Below are positions 29,382 to 50,300 of a stretch of DNA of 64,000 nt, piece after piece; positions within the stretch are counted from its first letter, which is position 1; each line of letters opens with the position of its first letter. The DNA is taken from NCBI RefSeq assembly GCF_029227915.1, contig NC_079887.1, positions 22,317,650 through 22,381,649 of the forward strand, written 5' to 3'. A program made the translations under genes and the position numbers. The stretch is from Hydractinia symbiolongicarpus (taxonomy: Eukaryota; Cnidaria; Hydrozoa; Anthoathecata; Hydractiniidae). The notes below the pieces were generated by a model. The model did not search any database and was not told where the DNA came from. It saw only the letters and a list, made by a program, of their open reading frames with translations.

Positions 29382-30494
29382 TATCAGGTGGGGGTCGGTG
29401 CCACATTTCTGGCAATCATTTTGGTGGGCGTTTAATCAGGTCGGCGGTCAATTTTTTTAATTTTAACATCAAATAAAATATATTTCAAAAAGAATCATAT
29501 CATTACAATGAAAAAACCACATATAGAAACGGGAGACATTAAGCGTGAAAAGAACTCCAGAAGTGTTTGACTCACTGTCTAAACTTAATTCGGCGGACCC
29601 AGCGGTCGTTTTTCGGGCGATGCTATGCGAGGTCGACGATAGTTTTGGCCGTTGTTTCTTTGATCCCGCGTTCTTGGTATAATGAAGTCCGCGGGTGTTC
29701 TTCTGGGCGTTTTATTGCCTGGTGGTCGTTTCAACCCCTGACTTTGCGTTTTCTCAATGGTTGCACAGAGCGCGGCGAGACGATGTAGTACTGCGGTGGT
29801 TGGTGCTTGAATGGTCGTTTGGGAAGAAACCGCTGTTTCCATAAGAGTTCCAAAGAACGAAATGCAAGGGCAATTCAAAATCGGGCGGCGGTCAAAAATT
29901 CGTTGAAGCCTCGTTTTGAATAATTTGTATAGTATTTTACAGAATGAAAACAAAACAAAAAATAAACAGAATGAACGAGATAGTTGTGTTTAGTTTTTTA
30001 TTTGTTTGGGTTTAGTTTTATATAAAGAAAAAATGGTAAAATGGTAAGTATATGGAATGATATACTAGCATGATGCCATCTTGATATGTTGCTGTTTTTT
30101 TACCAATGACCTGCACCGCCTTATCATGGCGCCTCTTTGACCTCCGCCAAATTTTAGAACGACCCCGTCAATTGACTCTACAGAGCGACGCGGTTCCATG
30201 TGTGTCGAGCACCCCCGTCAAATACCCCATCGTTTCAGTCTAAGGTGCCAGGAAGAAGCGAGGCGGTATTATCAATAGATTTGTTGGATATAGCAAAGTT
30301 TGACTGACACTTCCTCATAGGGAGGCACCGCCAGATCGTGCAAAAAAACAACGGCCAAAATGACCGCCGACGTCACGTAGCAGCGTAAAAAAAAAAGATA
30401 GCCGGGTCATCGAAACGTCCGCCGAAACGCCCGCCGACCTGATAAAACGCTGACCAAAATGATTGCCAAAATGTGGCACCAATCCCCTCTGATA
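29382..30494. mobile_element. Non-autonomous TIR element
   Basis: The left end (TATCAGGTGGGGGTCGGTGC, then CACATTTCTGGCAATCATTT) is inverted at the right end (AAATGATTGCCAAAATGTGG, then CACCAATCCCCTCTGATA). The TIRs are about 65 bp and imperfect. The interior is relatively GC-rich and carries ORFs on both strands (for example 29585-29953, minus, 122 codons) with no recognisable domain. They may be transposase remnants or chance frames. Confidence 0.65.
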
Positions 30495-30616
30495 GTTTTT
30501 TTGTCTTTTTAATATGAAAAAAAAACGACGAAAAAATTTTCGACGTCTCTTCTCACATGTCAAAAAGGCATAAAACCCTGGTGAGAAGGATGCGAGCTAT
30601 TTAACAAATGATTCTT

Positions 30617-30669
30617 ATTCTCCCTTGCTAAGAGGGATTCATCAAGAATCCCTCTTAGCAAGGGAGAAT
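30617..30669. repeat. Perfect 24-bp hairpin with 5-nt loop
   Basis: ATTCTCCCTTGCTAAGAGGG plus ATTC (30617-30640) is exactly reverse-complementary to 30646-30669. The two arms are separated by ATCAA. It could be the foldback core of a small element or, if transcribed, a stem of small-RNA precursor size. It sits about 280 bp upstream of the Rab35 start codon. Confidence 0.9.
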
Positions 30670-30946
30670 CTCTCTGTGTTTGGTCGCGCACTTTGTATTT
30701 TTTCTCGGGCGCGCGATTAGTGCATTTAAAAAAAGAGAGAAAAGAAGCTCTGGGAAATATGATTGGGCCTTAGATCCCGTTACTTCTAGGATTACTGTTC
30801 GGACCCCTAAAATCGGAATGACCAGATGAGCAGGGCGGTCTATGCCTCGATGTTTCCAACTCTGATTTATTGAGGTGAGGAAAAAACAGGATCAGGGCCA
30901 TCAACATAATGATGTTGTAAAGATTTGTTAAACACCCATGTCGAAG

Positions 30947-39876
<8,930 letters not shown>

Positions 39877-41333
39877 CAAGCTTGAATTTTATACTGGTTT
39901 ATTATGTCACACCAATCACGTAATTTAATATGGTCGCCGTGTTATAGAATCCATCAACGTAAAGAGGATCATGCTTAGAATAAAATAGATCTAAATCGAA
40001 GTATATCTTAATCACCAACACTCTGGACAACTGCTAGAGTTTATTTCTGCAACTAATAGATATTATGTAACTTTTTATAGGACAGAACTGTCTATAACCA
40101 CAATGTAGTCTGTAGCGATGCATATGGTGTAAACAGGTGGTATATATCGCCATAGGATTACTTTGCAGCAGAGGTAGATCTTTTTGAAGCAAGAGAAATT
40201 TTGTATTAATTGGAAGCCTGTCCATATAACTTCTTTGTATTCTCCAACTTTTTACAAGCGTTTCGTACTGATACAAGAATTTTTTATTTGTAATAAAGTG
40301 CACCAAACTATGTGTTTTTCCAGTAAAATATCTACTTATTAAAAAGTATATTGAAAAATATAAATTGATATTAAAGCAATAATTTGTAATAATTAGTTGG
40401 TGGTCGAATTTTAGTCTTTTTTAATAAAGATCTTTCTGTGTATTTTCGTGTTCATATAAGTCGTCATTTTGTGTCGCTTCTTCAGATTAGACTTGGCTCG
40501 ATATCCTCATACACAACACGGATGATATGCCTCGTTTTTTGTTTTATTTACAACATGCTTATTTGTTTTTCAACTTGTTTATCACACTTTACAAGAGTAA
40601 AGTTTACAGGCTTATAATTTATGGATTTTTATTTACCTTTTAAACATCTGGTATCTAAGGTACGAAATAAATACTGCGTTATTGTATATATCTATTTTTC
40701 GAAAGAAAATTTCTCTGACAATTATGTAATTGTCTTCAATCTTCGTTAAATTATTTTTAACTAATGTGGATTTGTTGCACAAAGCTTTAGTTCTTAATCG
40801 GTGTCCCTCCTCTCTGGTTGAAGATTCAGGTTGTCGTGTGTAAAGAAAGGATGTTGCATAGGTAGAGGGATGACCTAACAGACAAGAGCTCAACCTACAT
40901 TTTCCAGCGAAAATCCCGAGCTATCAGTTCAATCTAATCGCTACAAAACGATATTTCTTTCACTGTTTTTTTTTTAACGGATTTTCTCCAAACACTTATT
41001 AAAAAGCGAAATATTTCTCGCAGGACGGGCTTTTTGCACAAATACATTTTAAAGCGGAAAACTGAACGGTAAACTTTTTATTACACATGGGATAAAAAGA
41101 TTTTGAAGACTTTGATTCGGGGAAACTCCGTTTCGCGGGCGTTCATAAGAAGGTAGCGTGAAATGAGCGGTGCAGTATGGAGAGGCAGAGGGGAGGGAAA
41201 AGGGGCTTAACCTTCGTTCCCATGGTTTTTACTTAGTGCAGTCCCTGGGAACGAGATTTAATTACTTATGTCGCAACTTACGACTTCTTTGCTTTACACA
41301 GCTAATAGACATAACTAAAACCACCAAAGCAAC
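39877..41333. other. Rab35 3' UTR and intergenic region
   Basis: No gene was seen. Near 41209-41257 an inverted pair (AACCTTCGTTCCCATGG ... CCCTGGGAACGAGATTT) belongs to a dispersed motif family. A strong acceptor, CTTCTTTGCTTTACACAG (ending at about 41301), precedes the next start codon by about 32 bases. Confidence 0.5.
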
Positions 41334-44300
41334 ATGGCTGTTAGGCAAGCGATTTATCGTTTTCCTGGTAATCTGACAGCCAGTAGTGCCAAAAGGGGTT
41401 GTCTTTTTACGAGAAATTTTTCAAAGGGTACAAGGCTACAAGGTAGATGCGCTTTAAATTTTTTGCTACGCAACTTTGGTGACCTTTGATGAATTAAATA
41501 AAGTTTAATAGGACCTTATATATTAGCTAGAATGTTACCAGGAGTGCCATCCATACTCTTCTTTTCACAAATTATATTGTTTGCACGTTTGGGAGTGGAA
41601 GTGGGGTATTGATTTAGAGTTTGATAGTGTACAGAGGTACTATTTCGCCATAGGTACAATTACGCCTGGAAGAAATAAATTCTGTTCATGCCACAGTCAG
41701 GCGTTTACACTTGCTTTTATTGATTTACGGCTCTTCTATGGATTCATCTTTAATAAAGTACAAGGTTTGAATAAGCGAAGTAAACTTCCGTGGACGGCTA
41801 CACCGTCTCTTTCTCAGACTCGTGATTCGCTGATCCTTTTTTTCCTCGCGACTGGTGTACAACTTCGCCAGAATTCATTTAGATAGATCTAAGAAAATTT
41901 ACTTTGTAAACCCAATTTTTTTACCTAGGCACGTCACAAGGAACTTAGAAATTAGTATTAAGCTGAGTTACATAAATTAGGCCACCCTAAAAAATATAAT
42001 TGGTCAGCGTCACCCGACCGACTCACTTTGAAAGGCGAAAGTCAAGTCAGGGAGTCGGTAAATTTGTAAAAAATAAACCAAACAATCCACAAACAATCTT
42101 CGACATGCAACAAAATCCACCATTTACCTTTTCAGCTTCAATTTTTATCCAACCGACCAACTCACTTTTGTAATTAGAAATGATTTTTGACTGTGGCCTT
42201 ACCCAGAATATCTTGTTTCTTTTTTACAGTTAAAAACCTAGCTGGCAAAATTGTACCCATGCTGGCGAAATTGTACCACTCCGGGTTCCATTTTTCCAGG
42301 CCATTTGGGATACACTTTATTTTTAATTGTCGGTATCGGGCTATGTTTAATATCCAAAATAAGCCACAACAGGGCGGCGCAACTCAAAGCGATAAGATAT
42401 AATACTATTTTTTCGTAAAAAGTGGCGAAATTGTACCATCATACGCTAATTGTTATAGTCGTAAGTTGGTGAGTTTGCGAGGTGTGAAGTCAATGAGCTA
42501 TCAAGCTGCAAAATTTTTCAAATTTTGACATCCAGAAAAATATGCATACACTCTTCTTGTCGATCTCCACCGTAGAGTTTTAAAAGTTATTTATATTATC
42601 ATGAAATTATATTTTCAGACATGATCACTAATTTCGAAAATGTGGTAAAAAAGTTGCGAAGAGTTGTAAAAAATGTATATATTTACGAATACGGCATTCT
42701 TTTTTCTACATGGTTTCGAATAGCAAGAAACGTATCCAGTGATCACTTTTAACCCCGTTGAATTTAAATATAGTATATAAGGGGCCATCGACAAACAGTT
42801 TTTGTCTCCGTTAATGGCAAATTGGCCGGTAGGGGGGGAAGGCGTAATGTATCGTCCGTTAAAAATATAAAAATAGAGACGAATCTCACTTTCTTACCTT
42901 TTTTATTTCTTTTAGGTAAATTGAAAAAAAATCAAATTAGAAAATGTTTCCACAGTAAAAATCCGCCATAATCTAGAATTGGTTATTAAAAAAATGTATC
43001 TCGTGTTCATATAAGAATTATACGTACAAAAGTTACACATACAAAATTCTATTTAACGGCAAATTTGCCGTTAACGGACACGAAAACTAACGTAGGGGAA
43101 ATAGGCTTGCCATTAAGGGGCAGGGGGAGGGGGTTCTGAGTCTACAGCAAAGTCTGAATTTGCATGGAGGACGGCAGTCGTTTGTCTTTTATTATAATAA
43201 AATCCCTTAAGGGTTTTGCGAGTTTATATTTGCGTGTTAAAAAACAATGTGCTCGCGAAGAAAAATTGGAGCAATTATATTTCTTGTAATAACAAGATAC
43301 ATTGTGTAAATGTATTGATAAGCTATTCTCTTAAGTATTAGCGTGAAGTAATTAAATAATAAAAATATTTCGCAAAGTTTTATATTACATTGCGCGAGAA
43401 TGTATTGTTGATTTAATTACTTAAAAAGATTCCAGCGCGTTTAATTTAAAAAACATATGAGAAGCATTGGTCACAACTATCAAATGACTCCTGCGTTTCT
43501 TTATTAAAAGAATACAACTACGGTTTATTTTTGTAAAACAAATGGTGTATATTCTGAAATAAAAAACATTTCCTTCTTAACAAACAACGTAAAGTAAATC
43601 CTTCCGCATACTTTTTTATTGAAACAAATTAAAACATTTCTATCGCCGTTCTTTTTTCTTGAACTTTTAAAACGCGATCTAAAAAATCTTTTCTATGCCG
43701 CTTTTCGTTTATAAACTTTTAAAATGCGATCTAAAAAAAACATTTCTATCGCCGTTTTTCGTTTTTAAACTTTTAAAATGCGATCTAAAAAAAACAGTTC
43801 TATCGCCGTTTTTCGTTTATAAACATTTAAAATGTGATTTAAAAAAACATTTCTATCGCCGCTTTTCGTTTTTAAACTTTTAAAATGCAATCTAAACTTT
43901 TATATTTAATTACTGCAATTAAAAATTTCAAAATAGTTTGCGCAAAATAGACGTCTTAAACAATTGATCGCGTGGATTCATTGTTTATCAGCAAGGCAAT
44001 TATTTTCTTAGAAAAACAAAAGCTATCACAATGTTATTGTTCTGTGTAACTATTCATGCGAGTTTCGCGTCCGTGGTAGATTACATTCAGACTGTACTGT
44101 AGCGGTCAATTTGCCGTTAATAGAGACGAAAACTGTTTGTCAATGACCCAAAGGGTTTTCTTTAATATGGATAATTTTCCAGGGGAGTTGGATCAGGTCC
44201 TTTTTCAGTCACTCACCAACTGGTGACTCGCCAACTCACTAATTCACCGACTGGAAGATTACCTATACTCATTGATTTGTTGAGGTTGAGGTTTTTTATA

Positions 44301-47300
44301 AGTTTTGCCTGTTTTTTTGTTTTTAGTGAGTTTTGTTTATGATGCAATTATAAAGACAGGCAACATATTTGGTGGTGGCACTGACGCTAACATATTTTTA
44401 CGCATGATTGGTGAACAAGGCTCAACTGATGAGATAATGTTAGTTAGAAAGAAAGGAGATCTAGAACGAGGAATGTAAGTACAATTGTGTACTTAAAACA
44501 GGCTTTTGATACACTTATGTAGTGATTATGCACATCAATTTACATCTTTTACTGTTATTCATATTTAGAGGTTTAGTATGGTGTCATAGCAGGTTTCTCC
44601 TGTGCGACGATGACCGAATTTCCAGGAAGTAGTTGTGTGCTTTTGCATAGAAGATTAACCAAATAGCCAAAATATAGCCATTTATGCTTTTTCCAGAAAT
44701 TTCTTTTTGCATAACAATATTGAGAGTTTACTTCTGTCTTTAGGGTAAATATTTATAACTTTCCAGCTGATGATGTTGGTAAATTAAAGAAGTTAATCAT
44801 ACGTCATGATAACACAGGTTTTGGTCCTGCTTGGTATTTAGAAGAGGTAAAGTAAATTTTGTGTTTTGGAAATTGTTTTGGCTCGTTTCCATTGGACTGA
44901 AAACACCATGCAGAGTGATAGAGAAGAGTAGAGTAGAGATTATTAAAAGATTTGGACCAGCTAACAGAAATTTTTACTATGTAAAATCTTATATATTAAT
45001 TCCCTTGCGTGAGTAAAACTGTGAGTCCACGACACGGAAATCACGGGTCACTTTCTTATGACGTGGCCGTACGCTAAAATTTAACTAAAAAAATTAGGGA
45101 TGTACTGCATAGAAATCGCACATAAGGTGTAAATATATAACCCGCTGGTAATAACGATATAAATATATATACCCTTATGCCAAAAAAATCTATGTTAGCA
45201 TATATATATAGGTATCGCTACATATGAAACGGTATTAGATATTCACAAAGCATACGGACTGTTAAATGCAGTTCCTAGCATAAAACGGAAATTGTGTTTA
45301 CGAAAAAGATGGCTGTTCTTTTTTAGTATTCTCTACTCTTTCATTCAAAATAAATCTTTAAAAAAACATTTGAAGAAGAGCATGGTTTTATAAATTAATC
45401 ATAGCAAGGTTCTGTAAGGTTTTTTCATGTTTTATTTTCAGTTTTGATTATATTATTGTTGCCAGACATGTTTTATAGCTAGCATCATAAAAAGCCAACC
45501 ACCACCAACAACTAGCTAGCTAGCTAGGAATATATATATATATATGTAGCCATGTTCTTTATACCTAGCTAAGTCTCCAGTTTATATTTAAGTGACTAGC
45601 TATTAGCTGCTGTAGCTAGCTAATGCTAGCTTTAAACTAAAGATTCCCAGTATATATATTCCCACAAAACACATCAAACGTTATTAACCCTGAAAATTTT
45701 AAACATTTTCCTGGGTTTTTTTTGGTTTGCGAAGTTCTTTTCCTCCAAATATTCTGAAAATAAAGTTCAGAAATTACTTATTTTTAAAATGTAAATTTAA
45801 TTTGTTTCAAATTGTGGGCAAAAACCTTAATCAGCATGCTAAAAGAACTGACTTTTCTTAATTTAGAATTACTAAACACAACCATTTTCTTACAATTAGT
45901 GTAAACTTTTGTGCGTATGGCTTATATTTAATACACCAAAAGAGCTACTTTGTTGATTTCAATTTTATACTCTTTGTAAGCTATTTTTTTCTTCTTTTTG
46001 ACATTTCTGTTTTACCACTCAATTTTTACATTTTATAAGTTATTTGGAACAGAATGGTATGAAATAGACCAAAATACCTGATCTTAGTTGTTTTTAATTT
46101 ACAGGCTGTGTCTGTGAAACTTTAAGGGGAACATTTGGTGGAAGACAATGGCATGACATATACTGATAGAACTGATTTTTGTTGTGTTAGATGTTATATC
46201 TGAACCTTTTTGACATTTTATGTTAATTTTGCGAGGAAGGGCCATATATATATACACAGAAGAAGAATTCAATTTTACACCTTGCAAGCTTTGTTTTTCT
46301 ATATTTTGTATAAATTCTTACTGGGGAGGACTCCGTGCAATATATCGAAATGACTGATCCTTCTCGATTTAAATTTGATGTGTTCTAAATCGTATATAGT
46401 TTTGGAAATTTTGTGTAAGATTTAATGGGTAAGGGCTAGATGCAATATGTCAAAAAAACTTTTTTTTGTTGAATCAGAAGCACTCCCTACAACCATTCTT
46501 TTTTTTACAGTTTGTGAAGCTTTTGTGAGGAAAGAGTGTATGCAATATTATCGAAATAACTGATTTTTGTTGCAAACTGTTTTTCTTTGGCATTTTGGAT
46601 TAAAATATTGTTTTAGAGGGCATATGCAGTAGATATATGTACTGAAATAGTTAAATTTTGCAAACTTTGATTTTGTCGTTACCTCTCATTTTTACATTTT
46701 GATTAAACTTTTGTGGGAGACCGTCGGTATGCGAAGGACCAAAATAAGAGATTTTAGTATTATTTAGAATTTGTATTTTGTGTTGCAAAATTGGTGCAAA
46801 AAGTGACATAAAATGAACTTATATACAGATTGATTGCTGTTGTTTAACATGACTCATTATGACTTATATATATATTTTATGAAAATTTGTGACAGAATAC
46901 TATGTGAGATTTGAAATTTTGTTTACTTTATTGATGGTAAAACAGCATGCAAATTGCTAAAAGGACTTTATTAATTTTAGGTTTAAACACCGTTATTTTG
47001 TTGGCATTTTGTCTAAAGTTTGGTGAGGAGGGACTGTATGCAATATATCAAATAATGTTTTATTGCATTATAATTTGTCCTTGCAAATCCCTTTTTTTAC
47101 ACCTTAGATAAAAAATTCTGTCAGAGGCACAATTTATTGTTTATTTTTCACATTGTGTGTCAACCTTTGGCAGGGTTTGCAATAAACTAACTGATTTTAA
47201 CATATACAATGAGAGAGATTTGTGTTTGACATTGATCAGCTTTTTTGTATATATGTGGCGTTTTAAGTGATTTAAATTTTATGGGTGAGATGTATGTTGA

Positions 47301-50300
47301 AATGCTTTTGCAAACTTCTTTCCGAATAATTTTCGCATTTGTCAGATGGTCAGAGCAAGTAATTTTAGTAGATTTAGATTTTAAATGTCACATAAATACT
47401 GCAGTTGTTGAAAACCTTTAATTTTTTTGGTCATTTATATAATAATGCAGATGTAAGACGCGCACTGCTGTATTGTTTGTTTTTTGATGGACATATATCT
47501 GCTACATAAATTAAATGGAATACAGTGGATTCTTCCACGGGAAACAGCTATAATAAATTAATATTGTACTGTTGTACTGCGGAAATTTTTGCAAACCAAT
47601 CATAATGCTCAGAATTATTCTCTTTGCATCATTCCACCTAGAAATGAACCTATAAGAATAATGTTTCTGACTGTCCACCAATAATGATGCTTACAATAAC
47701 ATTTTGTGATCAATTTTTTGATTTCTAGATCAGAATACGAGATGCAAAAGGTCAGTTATATACTTTTAAATGTGACTCCTGGATTGCAAAAACCGATGGT
47801 GAGGAACCAATCAAATTACTTAAAGAAATAAGTTATCAAAGTAGCACAACAAGCAGAGAAGTTGATCGGTGAGTAAAACCAACCGAAGATGTTTCTAGAC
47901 TGTCCACACTGAATGTGAGAAATGTCAGGAATTTCATAAATATAGGCAAAATGTCAGAAAAATTTGGTCTTTTTATGAAATAGCCGGAAAAAGTCAGGAA
48001 TTTTAGGTTTAGATGGTCAATCAGAACTATCTTCATTCCCCAAAATAATAACAAGTATTTTGAAATCGTCTTAAAAAAACTAGCAACCAATCAATGAGGT
48101 AATCTAAGGTTTTAATAGTATAAACTCCCCCCCCCCCCCCAAAAAAAAAAAAAAAGCTGGAAAAGTGACGAAAATGTTAGGAATTGTTAATACTGAGTGG
48201 ACACGCTGCTTTTATATGTTGTAACATCATGATAGGGGTCCAATTTCCTTGAGAAATATCGCACAATTGCTATTGTTTACAAATGTTTGTAAAATTTTGT
48301 ATTTGTTCATACATTCATGGGATAAGGTCATGTAAGATAAATTTGCTATTTACCCTAATTTATGAATTTTTCACAAGGGAAACGTCTGAAAAGCATGAGG
48401 ATTGATTTATCTTAACAATGCTATTTCTTTGAACGTCATGCTTAGTCATTTGTTTTCTTTATCCCTAATGTACTTGTGACCATTCTCAATGCCAAATCAA
48501 AACATTGATCATGCCCAAACTTGTCATTTTTTTAAATATTTTAAAGTTTTCATCTTGATTTTTTAGGATTTTTTGTTGTTGGTGTTTTAAAATTTGATGT
48601 ATGTGTTAATGCTTCTTAGTTTAGCTGACCTCATGGCAAATGAGGAGGATGCAGATGAAGAGGAACGTCTTGAAGGTGCCATGATTGATGTTGCCATGGA
48701 AACTGAAGAAGACGAGTTCGACGAAAATGTACCTTATGAAACAGTTAACAACGGTGAGGCTAGTTTTTATTATGCAAATTCATTAATCTGGTATTGACGT
48801 AAACAACAGACCACAGAAGTCAAATAAATCCATTTGAAGAATGAAATATATTAGCTAATCATTAGTGAAACGTAGTAAAAAGACGGCATACTTAAATGCA
48901 TTTTGTTTGCTCTATAAAGCCTATATGAATTTCAATAATAGCTATATTTCTCATTGTTTTTCTTTTTTACCTGCAAGAATGCGTGCGCATGTACAAACAT
49001 CCACAAAGTTTACAAACTTTGGCGAGTCATCTACAAACTTCACTTGTTACACTTCGCTTTAAATTTAGTGGATGAAGAGTCAGCATTCGTGGAACACCCT
49101 CCATCGCTGAGACACGCATCTTCGTTATCTCCAGCAGTGAAACATCTCATAGAAACTTACGGCATTGACTTCTTTAAAATCTCCGGAACTGGACCTCATG
49201 CTCGTGTGTTAAAAGGTGATGTTTTAGACTTTATGAAAGAAGAAAATATTACCACAAAAAGGAAATTCATTTCACGTCACGAACCTGTGTTGTCAACAAA
49301 TGCAGGTAAATACGTAAATGTTTTTTTTTAATGTTTCTTTAAATATCTTACTGGCGTATGAGAAAAGTGAGACCCGATACCCTATGTGATACCTGAGACC
49401 CTGACTAGATACTAAAGACCTAATACCCCATACCCTGATACCGAGACCCAAGACCCTTATTTTTTTTATTATCTTTTTTTTTTTTATTTCTTTTTTGAAT
49501 ATGAATGATAATAAAAACACATTTTGATATGTATATTTCTTCGTTATATACAGGAATATTTTTTTCACGTAATATGCGAATATGCTGCTGCTGGCCCAAC
49601 AATACTTTTATATCGCCAGGAACTACAATGAAACTAGCATCAAAAAAATTATTGTGTCAGCTCAAACATGAATCATCATTCTCGGCTTAACGTCCGTTTT
49701 CCATGCTAGCATGGATTGGACGGGGTATATTAATGACCCTCTTCCAATCTGACCTAGACTGTGTTAGATCTAAACTCAACTTCCTCTGTATCATGTCTGT
49801 CCTTATAACCTCCTGCCAAGTCTTTCTCGGTCTGCCTCTGGGCTTTGCCCCAGGGACCATCAAGTCTCTACACTTTCTTACCCAATTATCCTCCTCCATT
49901 CTTTCCAAGTGCCCGAGCCAATTCAATCGTCTTATCTGCATAACATCTGTAATTCTACGGATGCTTAGTCTGCTTCTTAGCTCATCCGAACTCTTGCTGT
50001 CTCTCAGACTGGCGTTACACATCCACCTAACCATTCTCATATCATTCCTTTCTAAACGGTAAGATCTTCCTGCTTCACTGCCCATGTCTCACTACCGTAC
50101 AACGTAACACTTCTTACACAGGCCTCATACAACCTACCTTTTAACTCAATTGACAAGACTCTGCTAGTAAACAAAGGAAGTAACTCTGAACTTTTTCGAA
50201 GCAGAACCTATCCTGCAAGTAACACTTCTTCCAACACTCCCTTCATTGCCCAACATATCACCTAAGTAACAGAAGTTCTCAACTATCTCTAACGAGCCAC

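Noticed and set aside
29585-29953. 122-codon minus-strand ORF
   Set aside because: It lies within a TIR element, has no recognisable domain, and both strands are open there because of higher GC content.
48594-48797. Independent start of a PDHX-like gene at 48594
   Set aside because: No lipoyl domain or targeting sequence precedes the acidic exon. The acceptor at 48619 and the phase match to the PLAT exon 4 donor favour an internal exon. Not fully excluded without transcripts.
49703-50062. 119-codon plus-strand ORF
   Set aside because: Antisense shadow of the LINE C-terminal coding region.
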